DNA from: Fragum whitleyi
Taxonomy: Eukaryota; Mollusca; Bivalvia; Cardiida; Cardiidae
Assembly: GCA_948146395.1 (NCBI GenBank)
Contig: OX411554.1
Coordinates: 40,071,687 to 40,135,686 of the forward strand
Reading direction: 5' to 3'
Length of the DNA: 64,000 nt
A program made the position numbers and the translations under genes. Position 1 is the first letter of the stretch; each line of letters opens with the position of its first letter. Positions 15,101 through 30,300 of the stretch are shown piece by piece. Below the pieces are notes generated by a model. It ran no database searches. It saw nothing but the letters and a program-made list of their open reading frames with translations, and was not told the DNA's origin.

Positions 15101-18100
15101 CACCCCTACATTTTTTACTTAACACTTCAAATGCCTACATTTAAACAAGAGCACCGCCTATGGGTGCCTACGCTCAGCTGTTGAGTGCTGGATGGTGGGA
15201 AAAAATCTAAGTCAAAAAAGGGGCATAATTTGCACAAAATGCATCTAGAGTTATCCCCCTTTATAGTATAGGTTGCTCTTTTAATGGTGAACATGTGTGC
15301 CAAGTTTCAAGTGAATGCCTTCAGTAGAACCAGAGATATAACAAAATGTCAAAGTTTTCCAACGACAACGACAACAACTACGACGACGACACGGAGGCTA
15401 TAGCAATACCTCGGGTTTTTCTCCGAAAACGTCCGAGCTAAAAACTTTTGAGACTTCTTCTCTAATTCAAGATGAATTTCCTCTAAACAATCATTTATAT
15501 GATTGTTTAGAGCAAATTCACCTGAAATTAAAGAAAAAAATGCCCTAATAGACATCAATTTAGTGATTTTAAATCAGACAATGCATACTTAATAAAAGCT
15601 CCCTGACCGCTCCCGGGAGTGTTTATCAAAAGAAATATAGTAAGTACATGTTTTGATATGAATGCCTATGGGATTTCAAACAAGAGCTGTCGGAAGACAG
15701 CGAAGCTCGACTACTCCAGGTGCTGGATAGTAACAGCAAATCAATATCGACATTGGAAATTCAATAAGATGAAAGTCAAGAGAACAGAATCTTTGTCTAG
15801 AGGCTGATATTATGGTCACAGAAGCATGTGCAGAGTTTCAAAGCAATAGCTTTAGTAGGAACAGATATACAACTAACATAAAACATTTGCACGTTAAAAC
15901 TTAACCAAGATTTTCTAAGGCCAAAAAGGGTTAAAATTCCACTAAATTAAATATCAGAGTAATGAATCTTTTTCTATGGGCTAATATTATGGTCAAAGAA
16001 GCATGTGTAAAGTTTCCAAGCAACAGCTGTAGTAGAAATAGAGATATTACACAAATACAACATTTGCACGTAAAAACTTAACCAAGAATTTCTGAGTCTG
16101 AAAAGGTTAAAATTCCACTTAATTCAAAATGAGAGTATTGAATCTTTGTCTAGAGGCTGATACTATGGTCACAGAAGCATGTGCAAAGTTTCAAAGCAAT
16201 AGCTTTTGTAAAAATAGAGATATTACAGAAATACAACATTTGCACGTAAAAACTTAACCAAGATTTTCTAAGTCCGAAAAGGGTTAAAATACCATTAAAT
16301 TCAATATCAGAGTAATGAATCTTTGTCAAGAGCCTGATATCATGGTAACAGAAGCATGTGTAAAGTTGCAAAGCAATAGCTTTAATAGAAACAGAAATAT
16401 TACAGATAAACAACATTTGCACGTAAAAACTTAACCAAGATTTCTAAGTCCGAAAAGGGTTAAAATTCCACTAAATTCAATATCAGAGTAATGAATCTTT
16501 GTCTAGATGCTGATATTATGGTCACAGAAGCATCTGCAAAGTTTCAAAGCAATAGCTTTAATAGAAACAGAGATTTTAAACACTTGCACGTAAAAACTTA
16601 ACCAAAGCATTACGCCTACGCCGACACGACTGGAATAGCCCCCCCTTTTCTTCGAATAGTCGAGCTAAAAAGTCCCTCCAATGAAGATTTGATATGTTGT
16701 TGTTTAACAAAGTTACTCAAATGGTTTCAAAAGTAAAAAAAAAAAAAGAAAAATTCAATTCTGTAAGCTTCAAACTTCACATGAAACCGGACATGCTCCC
16801 ATTTCAATGAGATAAGATGTAGGAAATGAGTCAAAATTGACAAACCATTATCAATTGATGAAGTCAGGAAGCCACTGTATGTTTAAGCTATTCTTGTACT
16901 TCAAATGATCAATTAGGTCCAAAAGATATTTGTATTAACCAATGACTAGACTGAACTGTATTAAACTAGAGCTGTCAGTAAAGCAGACAAATAACCCCCA
17001 CCAGCGCTTTGTCAATAGAACAAACACTGACTGTGACCTTGACCTTTGACCAATGTGAACCAAACACATTAAGGCAAATAGGTCATAAGCAGCATTTGTA
17101 TGTAGTTTCATGATTCTAGGTGGCTTCGATCTAAACTTAGAGGCTGGAAACGAAAAGGTCTACAGACGGACTGATGGATGGATGGACAGACATGGTGAAA
17201 CCAATATATTCCCCTGTATTATGTAGGGGGGGGGGGGGGGGGGGGGTATAACTAGTCCCAAAAGGAAGATAAAGACAACAAAAATTCATGTTGATGAAAT
17301 TTTAGATATTTGATTGGGTAGAAAACAGATCTTACTGGAATTAGAAATGTATCGTAGACATGTTTGCCCCTGCAAAAAACTTGATTTTTACCTGCGACTC
17401 ATTTGACCTTTGGTCGTAAACTTGACCTTGGTCCTATCTAGACAAACTTCTTGCATGACACTTGTTCTAGTCCCAAAAGGAAGATGAAGACAACAAAAAT
17501 TCATGTTGATGAAATTTTAGATATTTGATTGGGTAGAAAACAGATCTTACTGGAATTAGAAATGTATCGTAGACATGTTTGCCCCTGCAAAAAACTTGAT
17601 TTTCATCCATAAATGTAGATGTTAAGCTCTGTTCAACAATGGGACACACATATACACACACACGGACAGAAGTTACTCTACTTGTCCATGGCCAGGGGTG
17701 TGGAATTCCCATGTCTGACTTGTCCAACACGAGCTTTTCCACTTGCAGGCAAGTATATTTTTCTAGGCTACTTGTCTGTGGACAAGTAAATACCAGAGCA
17801 AATCTTGCAACAGTTCTTTAAAGTTCTAGGACAAAAAACATCCTACCTAATTTTGTATCAAATGGTAGAAAATATCGTCTTTAGTGGAGAAAAAGCTGAG
17901 TTACAGCATTTTCTTCATTAAAAAACAAAGTTTTCTCAATATTTACCATTCCATTTCTTTGAAGATTAGTTCATTTTGATCCTGGTTAAGTGAGAAATTG
18001 ACTTTCTTTTGTCCGAAGATTAGTGGAGAAAAAACTCATATTTCCACAGCCCTGACCTTGGCCGTTTCATGGCGGGGGGCATAAAAGTTGCTTGATCAGT

Positions 18101-21100
18101 GGCCTTGACATTTCAATTCAACTTCAGATTTTCACTTTTCTATCTTTCCTAGTAACAAATATCATAACTTTTGATATGTACAAGTGTTTAAGGCTTATCA
18201 GTTGATTGCTTTGCTGCAGAATGTTATCCGAGAAGGTAGCTGCAGGGCTACAGATAGTGGGAAGACAAATAAATCTTCAAAATCGAAAATTTCAATTATA
18301 CTGCAACAAACTCATTATTGTTGGTACTCATTGGAATTGTCTCGACGAGACAATTCCAATGAGTACCCACAACATAGGTTTTCATTGAGAAATCATAATT
18401 TGAGACAGACTTAAACTGATATTATCTCAACCATTGGTATGCAGAATATTGAGATCTAAATGCAATGCAGCTGTCATTATATCCTTATCTGTATTTTCAT
18501 CTTTGTTGTTTGGATGATGAAAACTCTGTTAACAGATTGATTGCACATGGCATATTTTTTCTATTGCACAATAACACAGGAGAATTAAACTGGTAGAGCC
18601 CTATTCACCAAGGGCTCCTAAATTTTGGGCTTGGCCCCTGAATTTAGGGAGAAAATGTCCATCTGCAGGGATATAGACAGCCCAGTTTCACTTAGGGGCC
18701 TAGACTACCTAAATTCTTTATTAAACAATTAGGGATATGAGCATTTTTTCAAATATTCAGAGGCCTAGCCAAAAATTTTGAAGGCCACTGGAAACTGAGC
18801 CAATGCTAATTTAATTTGTTTTGTTTTTTTTTCTATCCCGATATCCGCAATGTTAAATATATCCTGGCTCTGCTCAATATTGCTGTTTTGGAAAGACTTA
18901 AGAGGTATAGACAAGGATCGACAGCATATTAGATGCATCTGATCTTGGTCTACACCATGTCAAGTTTGCCTTGCATAAGTGAAAAAGCCAAAATCATTCA
19001 ATTTCAACATTTACTTAGAGGTAGTCATTGAAAAGTTTACCATAACTAGATAGTAAAATGGGGTTCAACTTCAGTGCAAAACTGTACTAAGACACTAAGA
19101 CATTAAGTACAGTTTGTGCTGAAAACTCATTTTGTCTACACAAATCACAAGAGTTTGGCCTTTCAATGTGACTTTGACCTAAAACAGAATAGCAAAGGTA
19201 ACACTATTATCATATTCAAACTCAGTCCCAAAGTTGTTTGCACTTGAGTTTGAACTTGACCTTGAAAATTCAGAAATAAATCCTTGAAATTGCCCAACCT
19301 CTCATGAAGAGGAAAAATTCTAACATGGAATTAAAACCCTTTATGTGCGAGATAAAATTCAATGTGTCTTATCAAATGCACTGTACCAAAGGTAAAACAT
19401 CAACTAGTAAAGACATGGTTGAAACACTGATTAAGTTGAGACAATTTATTACCACCTCAGATCGCAGCCAGTATAATGTTGGAATTAGCTACTTCAACAA
19501 GATTTACTCAATGCAATGTCTTTTTGCCTGCACACACATCATAATTTTTTGGTATTAAATTTCATAAATAGCATCCAATAAATATTGAAGGAATTGTACA
19601 TTTATAAAAAACTCAAAGGCTACCATTTCCTTTAGCGCAAATAAAGGCTTCTTCATTTATGAAAAAAAAAATATAAAAAAAAAATCAAAGTTATTTATTC
19701 AGCAAGAAGTGCTGATTTTTTTTTTTCAGACAAACAATTAAATCTTTCTAGAAAGAACTACTCACCTTCCTACCTAACAATGTAAATTCCAGAAAAAGAC
19801 GTATTTTATGTCCAAGAATATTTCCTGCGTGCTGAGTGACTGTAAACAACTAGAACAAGTTCTACAGGATACTTTGCCAAAACCAGGGGTAATAGATAAG
19901 AGGGTGTTATTCCATTCTTAATTCTTTATTTTTCAATAAAACCCTTCATTGTGGGTACTCATTTGAATCGTCTCAGCAAGAGGATTCTGATGAGTACCCA
20001 CAACATAGTGTTTAAGCAAGTTTTTACGATATTTTTTTCTTCTAAAACCCATTAAACCCCCTCTACCTGTAGCCGTGCATAAGATGTGATGTTACGATGC
20101 AGGTGTATCCTTGTGTTTACAGACAGCACTGTTAGATATTATCTCAGACATATACAAGTCTTGATAGCTAGGACAAGAAGATCATAAAGGGCCTGGGTTG
20201 CTCACCTTAGTACAACAAATTGATTTACCAAAACAGATCTGTGCAAGTTCTCTCATTTTTCTGCCAGAAATCTCATTCAAATTGGCTAAATGAGAGAAAT
20301 TCTCAGCAAAATATATTTTCAACAAATGAATTTGTTCAATTTGCCATTGAAAACTCAGTATTTCTTATAAGTTCTAACTGAATGAGATATTTTCACACAT
20401 GAAATTCTGAGCGATTATCTCTGTTAAATTTTATCTCAAACATTCTCCAAACATCCTCTTGATAACTATGACAAGAGGATCTTAATAGGCCTAGACTACT
20501 CACCAAAATGGGATCATACAATACATTGATTGATTGATTGAATGGAGTTTTACACTGCTTTCAACATTTTTTCAGTTATATCGAGCAGGCTGGAGCACCT
20601 AACAATGGTTTCCTAGTATTTCTCTCACCAGTACAACCACCACATCCTTTCCTATCCTCCAGCTGCTATCTCACATAGGTCTACGATTATCAACCCATTG
20701 GTGAGAGACAAATAGTCAGAAAGAATGAGTGCTGCCATCGGGGATCGAACCCATGACCTCTGGCTTGACAGTCCGACGCACTACCAACTGCGCTTTGACG
20801 GCTTTTCATACAATACAGGTGCACCTTTTTGTTGTTATATATTGTCTCAGACATACTCAAGCCCAGATAATTCTGACAAGAGGGTCTTAATAGGCCTCGA
20901 CTGCTCACCCAACCTCTACAAAAATTGATTGACAAAACTTGTTATGTCACAATACAGCCAGACCCTTGTGTTGAGAGATATTATCTTGGACATACTCAAG
21001 TCCTTATAAATATGACAAGAGGATAGTGATAGGCTGTGTCTGCTCACTTAAGTTATATGAAAATTGTTTGCCAAAACTTGTGATTGTACAATACAGATGA

Positions 21101-24100
21101 GTTTTTCTTTTTTTTTCAGATATTGTCTCAGCAATACACTTAAGTCTTGAAAACCAAGACAAGAGGATCTTGATGGGTCTACATCGCTCACCTAAGTTGG
21201 ACCAAATCATTTCCCTAAATTTTTGCCATCACAATACAGCCAAACCCTTATACTTCTTGAACAGAGTCTAGCCACATTATAGTGCATTTTTTTGTGCTTG
21301 TTAATGCAATTTTCAACAAAATGGCAGTTATATTGTGGTAGCTGGTGCACCTACCGGTGATTTCCTGTTGTTTCTCACACCAGTACAACCACAACATTTC
21401 ATCAGAACCACCAGCTGCTCCACTTTTTATATTTTGTTTTACTTTGGGAAAATACCTTGATCTCCTCATAGACTACAGATGACCTTGACATTATAACAAC
21501 ATTTCTTTGTTTGAATGGGATTTTACACTGCTTTCAACAATCTTTCAGTTATATTGCATTGGCTGGAGCATCTAAAAATGTATTCCTGCTATTTCTCACA
21601 CCAGTACCTCCATTTCATGTTTTACTAGCATCCAGCTGCTATCCCACATAGGTCTATTGGTGGGAGTCAAAGAGTCAGCAAGGATGAGTGCTGCATTTAG
21701 GAATTATAACTACCTGACTAATTTGAGGTTTACAATCATGTCAAAAATGAGACGTGAACTTTTAAATAATTCTCTAGATACAGGAATCTGCCTACTTTGC
21801 AGGTGATGTACGGGCCAATTCTAATCAAACTTTATGACAATATGCAGGGCTTGTGCTACCTTTTTAAAATTGGGAGCCATTGACCCCTTGACAATAAATT
21901 TCTGGGGTCAAAAATGGTTCTAGAGGGGCTCAAAAAAGAGCAAACATGAGAAGTTATCAGTCTCTGAATTAATCTGTATAACTGAAACAACATAAACAAG
22001 TGTAGACACAATTTATTGTTTATCTTGTTTCATTTATATAAATCTTATAAATGTAAAAGAATGGGAAAATAATTGATTTATATTATCTTTTATATTGCAC
22101 ATGTTGCACCACTTGAAATTTAGTGGGTCAAAATGAACTCCTGTAGAAAATTTTTGAGGGTCAAAAATCAAAATGTGATTTTTGGGTGTCAAAACTCTGG
22201 TTTAAGGGTCAAACACAAGCCCTAAATATGCCCCAAATCTTACAGATATAAAAAGAAAACATTTCAAATAAGAATCTTTTATCACATTAATCAGGGATAA
22301 TTCTGGCTCCAATTATCATGAGTAAAATATCTCATTTAGCTGAATCTTATGAGAAATGAAGATTTTTTTTTGCAAGATATTTAACTAAATTGGTTACTAA
22401 ATTACACTATGCTTCAGAATTTTTCTCTCAATAAACCAGTTTAAATGAGACTTCTGACAGAAAATTGAGAGACTCTCTCAATATCAAGCCCCAAAATGAT
22501 CCCCGACATTCAAGTCAATTTCTGTATCCCTCAAAGGGAAATAACTCATTATGATATTTCTTTGAAATTAACTCATTGTTACTTCCCTTGTTAAATCAAA
22601 TCTTTTTCATTTCTTTTCACAGCTTTAACATGCAAAACAAGTCTTTTCAGATAGTCAATACAACAATTTCATCCAAGGAACCCTGAAATATCTTCTTCAA
22701 TCACCATCATTTCATTGTTAATTAGTTTATACAATTTTTCGAATTAAGTGATGAGTTTTTAGATATAACTCCATGAAATCAATAAAAACTCTCTTCATTT
22801 CTTAATTTAACGTAAACTCAAAGCATGACATTGTCTGCAAAGGATAAACAAAGCTATAACGAAAACAAACTGAACACAGACTTGAATTCTTTTGAGAAGT
22901 TGAAGCCAAGATGACATTGTTTAAAGAGACCTTCACACAGTGTCTAAACTAGACCCACCAGTGGTGTTGAAATACAAATTTTCTCCTCTTGTTCATGGAC
23001 AAGTAAAAGTTGATTTCTCCCTTGTCATTGATCAAAAGGAACTTGTCCCCAAAAAATAGAATGGTAAATATTTAGAAAACATTGTTTTTATTGAAGAAAA
23101 TGCTGTAACCCAGCATTTTCTTCAATACAGAAATGTTTCTACCCTTTTATACAAACAACAGAATGACTTTTCTCCTACATCTTATTTACAGTTACAAGAT
23201 TTGCTCTGGTATTTACTTGTCCACGGACAAGTAGCCTACAACAAGAGCACCGCCTACAGTTGCCTACGCTCGGCTGTTGAGTGCTGGATGGTGGGAAAAA
23301 ATCTAAGTTGAACAAGAGCTGTCACTGTAAGATGACAATGCCCCCGACACCGCTTTGATTTTAAATTATGGCCAATCTATGTTGAAGGTCAAGGTCATCC
23401 AGGGGTCAAGGTCACCAAAGTATGTGCCTACAGAAAGGTAATGTACCAAGGAATGTTGTGGTAAAGTATGATGCGAATATGTTAAGTAATAAGGAAGTTA
23501 TGGCCAATGTTAAAGTTTTTGGACGGAATGACGGACAGACGGACGGACGGACAGACAGACGGACGGACGGACAAGTCAAATTTATGATGCCTCCCTATCG
23601 GGGGCATAAAAAGGGGCATAATTTGTTCAAAATGCATCTAGTTATCCCCATTGATAGTATATGTTGCTCTTTTGATGTTGAACATGTGTGCCAAGTTTCA
23701 AGTAATTGCTTTCAGTAGAACCAGAGATATCACAAAATGTCAAAGTTTTTGAACGACGACGAAAACGACGACATGAAGGTTATAGCAATACCTCAGGTTT
23801 TCTCCAAAAACAGCCGAGCTAGAAAGGTACTTGCCTGCAAGTGGACCTTTTGTCAGGCAAGTGGGGCATGTGGATTACCCCTGCCCACAAAACCAGCAAT
23901 TGTCTAGCTTGTTGGCCAAATGGTTAACATAGGATTTAAAGGGATGCAGGTTTTGGGAGTCTGAGACTTGCAAATTAGGACCCTCAAAACTATCTTGATT
24001 GGAGTCCTAAAGTCCCTCTAGGTATCAGCTAAAGAAAAAATTTGAAGACTGTTAAAACAGTCTTAAATTCTTTCCTGAAGGTGAGTCCCAAAAAGGAAAT

Positions 24101-27100
24101 TTCCTATACTTTCCCTACCATTAACCAGTTAATAGCTCTTCATCCAAATAGAACAAGTTTAGAGCTTAAAAGAAATACATGTAGTCTATATCTTAAGCTG
24201 GGACTCCCAAACTTTACAAAAGGACCCATAGGAATCTAATCATCAAGTCCATTGGACCCTGTTTGGTTTAAACCCTAGTTAACACTTATCTAGCAAGATT
24301 GTGGGTTTGAGTCCATCTAGAGTCAGAGTTAAGTCATCGGGAAGGACACTTTACAGGTTTGGCCCCAGTCCACCTAGCTTTACTAAGGGCGCTAAGGCTA
24401 CCAATTCGTTCCACAAGCCTGAATCTTCTTCAGTGGTGTGGAATTCCCATGTCTGACTTCGGACATAAACTTTTCTACTTAGGGCAAGTACATTTTCCTA
24501 AGCCACTTGTCCATGGACAAGTAAATACCAAGCAAATGTTGCAACAGTACTAAAAATATCTAGGATAATAGTCATCCTTATGTTTGTATTTAAGAGTAGA
24601 AAACATTGTCTTTAATGAAGAAAATGCTGGCTTACAGCATTTTCTTCATTAAAACAATGCTTTCTCAATATTTATCAATCTATCAATTTTGCTGACATGT
24701 TCAATTTGATCCTGGACAAGCAGGAAATTAACTTTTACTTGTCCATGGACAAGTGCAGAAAATTTGTATTTCCAAATCTCTGTTCTTATGATGATCATAA
24801 GAGAGCGATCATAAGAGAGTGATGATGCTCTGTAGCAATAAAGAGTAGTAATTTAATTGATTAAATGGAGTTTAATACCACTTTCAACATTTTTTCAGTT
24901 ATATCGCATACCTCACAATGGATTCCTGGTATTTCACCAGTACAACTATCACATCCTTTCCAAGCCTCCAGCTACTATCTAACATAGGTCTACGATTATC
25001 AACCCATTGGTGAGAGACAAATAATCGGAAAGAATGAGTGCCGCCGTTGGGTATTTAACCCAGGACCTCTGGATTGACAGTCTGACACGCTACCAACTGC
25101 GCTATGACAGCAGCCTAATTAAGAGTAGTAACCTACATGCACAATACTTTTTAGCGTTATTATACATACACACTCATAGCTTTAATGAGAAATAAATTGA
25201 AATCAAACAATTATACCTTCTGGTAGGGGTGAAACGGTTAACCGATTTACCGATATACCGCGGTCTGTTCATAGAGAAAATATAAAACCGGTTCAACTTT
25301 TACTGTACCGGTTTTCTTCCGTACACTTACTTATCAGTTTCTGTTTGAAAAAAACCCAAACATTTTCCTTAAAACCTGTTTCTAAACGTCTTCATTTTAA
25401 AACGGATTCAAAAAAAAAAAAAAAAAAAATATCTCCGAAAGTGAAAGTGGAACTTTTTTCAACAGGCGGTGTTGCCGGTGTACAGGTAAATAGTTACCCC
25501 GATAATGTCTCGCGTTATATCTAAACTGCGGCATTAAGAAGCCCGAAATTATTTGTATTTGATCCTAAGAATAAAGATCGGCAAGCCAGAATGGCACAAC
25601 AAAATGTGGGGAAAAAAATAAATTACAATGATGATGGACAAAACTAGTTGCAATAATGGGTTACCAGATTAAAATGTAGGCAGTTTTTACAGCCTATTTA
25701 CTTCAAGAATTGCATATCAAATAGTACAATTTATTTAAAAATGTTTGTGTATGAACTCAGTCATAAGTTCAGGCAACTAGTCAGTAATGGAGGTTGCAAA
25801 GATCCACATGATTACCAAAAATCGGGAATAAATAAGTTAAGCAGACTTTTCTGCTTCACAACTATTTAAGAAAATTCAAATATCTCATTATTTCTCAATT
25901 ATAAAAGAAAGCCTGTCCTATAAATTTATGAGAGGGTCCTTTGATTATGACAGCGTCAGTCTGCCTGGGAGGCATCTTGTCGAGCCAAGGGTTACGAACG
26001 TTTTACTTATCATACCCTTGGCTGATTGAATGGGTAATTTCTGTACGAGTGACGTCACAGAACGGAAAACGCGACGGACCAATCAGTAACCTTCTTACAA
26101 AAAGCTCCGATAGCGGGAGGTTTGTTAGGTCAATATGCCCCGCGGCTATATGCCAGATGTGAATTAAACCCTTAGAATTGCGCTTAACCCCTTCAGTTTT
26201 AAGTGACACTTAGTAAGACCGAAATACACAATCAAAAAGGCTGTACGAAGTTCCTTTAACTTTGCAAATGATAACTAGTGTGACAATATATCTTTTTAAT
26301 AATTTGATGGTAAATTAAAAGGTTCTCAAATTCAGATTTTTGCCCGCGATGTATTACGGTTTTTCAATGTTTATTTGAAATTTTAAATTATTTAATCCAT
26401 TAATACCTGTTTAAGTTTGCACTGTTTTTAAAACTCATCGAAGGGAAACTCCAATAAAGCAGAATGTTTCTATATTGAAGTGCGCGAAATTTTGGAAATT
26501 GAAATTTATTCAATAATTAAGCCGTCTAAGAAATGATTCATAGAAATGATAATTAAGTTGAACTTTCATATTAATTCTTTATTTCAGAAATTTTCCCCCG
26601 TATTTTCCATCAGTTTTTTTCTTTAAGCACATAAGATGACCTGAGAAAAATAAATAGAATTTTTTTTTTATATGTATTTTTTTTAATTTGAAAGATACCT
26701 GTGTTGTAGGTAGTCACAAGGTTGCGATAAATTTCAAATTTAAACTTGCTATGAAACAATTTATTCGCGACGTTTTAAAACGAAGCAATACCGTGCAATG
26801 TTCAATAAAAACCGAATTACATATTTTTTCTAAAAAAAAAGGGATTATTTGATTTTCAATTCTCATATATATTTGAAATATTCGTGTATTGCGGCAGTCA
26901 AAAATCTCGTGGCTACAGCCTATTCAATTTATGATTAAGTAGTTTTGGTCGCCTGTTGACTATATTCTATATATTATGGAAATTTATTTGCTTTCAATTT
27001 AAAACAAAAAATAAAAAAACTGGCCAGTTTTTTTTCATATCTTTATGTTGTAAATTTTTTTATGGGGGGGGGGGGGTCAAAACTTTTCTACTTTTGAACA

Positions 27101-27354
27101 ATCTTAAGATTTTTTCATATTGCTGAAAATTGTAACTTGTTACTTATTCAAAAATACGTATTCAAATGTCGTAATGATTTTTTTTTTTTTTTTCGTTTTC
27201 TTATTCCCAAAAATAATACGGAATTAAATTTTAAGACGCGGCGGAGTGTTGGTGTGTATGTGGTGGTGGAAATAGATTAACTCAAAACCATTTCATGTTA
27301 TTTTTAAGTCGACAAAAAAAGTATAGGGATTAAAAAACCCACCTAAAATTTCTG

Positions 27355-27386
<32 letters not shown>

Positions 27387-30300
27387 ATTAGAATGTGTTT
27401 AAAATTGAAACAGTCTAAGATTTTGTCATCTAGTAGTGCCTTAACTTGACCGTTGGAAGCGCACATGTTTTATTTAAGTTTTGATAATAATGCACAACAT
27501 TAAGGACCAGGTGTAATTTAATAACAATACTTTTCTTTTTTCATAAATTGCAAATAGAGTAATATTAGTTTACATATAAATATTATAAGAAAAAAGACAA
27601 TGTTCAATAATAATGAAAACAAAAGCTTAGCATTCGAATAAGTTATGATAAAAGAAATTGGATCAGATTTTGTTGATTTTAAAAATCAACCAGTCACCAA
27701 ATAAAAACATACAAAAAAAGCGACGCATTTTCTTTAAACAAGGAACGAAGGGATTATCTACACAGTCGTCGGTAAACAAAAGGTTGCCAAAGAGATTAAA
27801 TGGTACAGATGCTGTTTGTAAGAAGCTCTCTGATTGGCAGTTACAGAAATCGCGTTTGACCTTTTGATTGGTCGGCTAAAAATAAATCGTACAGAATTTA
27901 CCTATTCATTCAGTCAAGGGGTATTCGAGAAAATGTTATCGTTTCGATACCCCTTGACTCGTGAAGATGCCTGGGAGGTTGACCTACTGAAACAGCGTGG
28001 CGTCTGAGATATTGACCTAGTTTCCCGGTCACTTATACCCTTATCATTTTATGCCTTTTTATGCTAGTAGAAACCCTTCTCACAAATTTATTTCCTATTA
28101 ATTTAAAAAGAATTAAAGACTAGTTTTGGTTATTTTGTTGTTGGTATTTTTTTTTCAATAATTTTAAATACTTTAAATTATATTGCAATACGTATTGCAA
28201 TACGGTCTGGCTATATTGCAATATATTGCAATACGCTTTTTACTGTATTGTTTCACCCCTACCTTCTGGTGATTTAAAAAGATTCCATGATATTTACTTT
28301 ATATGGAAATTAGTTTGTCAATAAAATTTATATGCTTTCCTTCTAATTGAAATAATTTTCAGTGGGATCAACCAAAGAATCACTCGCAGGAAATTTGGTA
28401 GATTTTGGATTTTCCACATGTAACTTTTGGGGAAAATGTTTTTCAAAGTTTCCACTATATAATATTTAAAGACATGACCTCTGCCCATTAAATGCAAATT
28501 TTCATCTGACCACAACATTTTTTTTCGACTGATAAAGAGTCACGAGAAATGACCTCTCCCCATAAAAGCCATGTTTTTCATTGAATCAAAATTTTCTTGA
28601 ACAACTTTGAAAGAGGGTCACCCTAAGATCATTTGTATGAAGTTTGGTTGGAATTCATCCAGTAGTTTATGAGAGGATTTTTCAAGAAAAAAACAAGATG
28701 TGTTTGTGAAACACGAATGCCCCCATAACGGCATTTTTTTTTCAAAGTTTGACCTTGACAGATGACCTTGACCTTGTCACATGACTCTGACTTTGGTACC
28801 AGCGGATGCGGATCATTGAGATCTATCATCATGCCAAATATTAGCTTTGTATCTTGAATAGGCTTGAAGATATTGGCAAGGTTAAGTTTTTGGGTTAAGT
28901 TTTTTCAAAGTTTGACCTTGACAGATGACCTTGACCTTGTCACATGACCTTGACTTTGGTACCAGCGGATGCGGATCATTGAGGTCTATCATCATGCCAA
29001 ATATTAGCTTTGTATCTTGAATAGGATTGAAGATATTGGCAAGGTTAAGTTTTCGGACAGACAGACGGACAGACTGATGGACAGACAGACAGACGGACAT
29101 GAGTAAAACAATATGCCCCCGATCTCTCGATACGGGGGCATAAAAAGTTATGACAGGGTGGACAATCTATCACATGACAAGACACAGGGCCATGATAATA
29201 GCTGAATGAAGCTGAAAATGGGTAGCAGTGGTAAAAATCCATTGCCTCTTAGACAGTGGTTCTGAAATACTTTAAAAGTCTGCTTGTCCACAGACAAGTA
29301 ACATTCACAAACTGGCTTGTTCTACTTGTCTGTTGAACTTCGAAGAGTATTGAAAACAAAATTAATGTTGCTAAAACAAAATAAAAGTATCCTAGATAAA
29401 GAATTTCTGTTGACATGGGATTACATGGAATAACACCCGACTTTAAAAGAGAATATTTTTCTGCAGAGCTTATAAATTCACTTGGCTACAGACAACCTAG
29501 CCATGAAAATCTGCATGTCCGTGCAGCTTAATGGACAAGTCAGACAACACAGCAGCTTATTTCAGAACCATTACCTCTATCTCTAGTGAATAATATATCT
29601 GGCATGTATTAGAACCAGAGGTACAGTAAAGAGTGGGTAAAGTCAGTCTTAAATCTTTCTCAATGAAACCCTATGTTGTTGGTACCAACCACAAAGTATA
29701 TTTTGTTTAAAATTTTAAAATACGTTGATCTAAAATCCAAAATACCCCCTCTATCTGTAGCTCTAATGAAAATGAGAGTTTTTCTAATGGAAATAAGAGT
29801 TTGTCGCTGAAACCTTTTATCCTCTGAAAACAATCAACTACTCTTAGACCTTCTATCCTCTGATAAAAATCCCTCATCACCTGAATCCAGGGCTTGTGCT
29901 AGCTTTTAAAATTTGAGAGTTGTTGACCCCATGACCATAAAATTTTTGAGGGTCAAAATGGGGTTTTTGGGAGTCACAACCCTGGTTTAATGGTCAAACA
30001 AAAGCCCGGTCAATAATTAGGCTAGACTTACCGTTACAGTTGCGGATTCATCAGTATACGCATCAAATACAGAGCTTGATATTTTCTCTCCTTTCTTATT
30101 GAGCTCTCTGTCTCTGGCTTTCTTCTTGGACTTGTCTTTCTTTGATACTGAAATAGAGACATCATTTTCATAAAACACAGATTAGACAAAACAAGAGCCA
30201 TGATGGACATGGGCATAAGTCCCCTACCGGCTTTGTTTGTCTCAATGTTTTCCCACGCCAATTCTATCAGGGACGTCAAAACCAGGTCTTGTTAAAGGGT

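Larger units (their letters stand above)
7880..30031 (-). other. 22 kb eIF4G intron, repeat-filled
   Basis: Lies between exon 7 and exon 8. Apart from the repeats listed separately, the stretches 12960-14260, 18970-19860 and 22230-22950 look like plain AT-rich unique sequence without convincing coding signal or conserved motif. Short open frames here (such as 19304-19558 and 13776-13994) show no recognisable domain. Alternative exons of eIF4G could be hidden but were not seen. Confidence 0.7.

Noticed and set aside
19304..19558. 84-residue plus-strand open frame in the eIF4G intron
   Set aside because: No homology recognised, AT-rich, antisense to the host gene, typical of chance.
20690..20935. 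Small genes at 20690-20935 and 20725-20928
   Set aside because: Open frames lie in SINE copy 11.
25941..26209. Overlapping open frames at 25941-26162 (+) and 26003-26209 (-) as a gene in the hAT element
   Set aside because: Both strands are open by chance in a GC-richer block; no recognisable domain or splice context.
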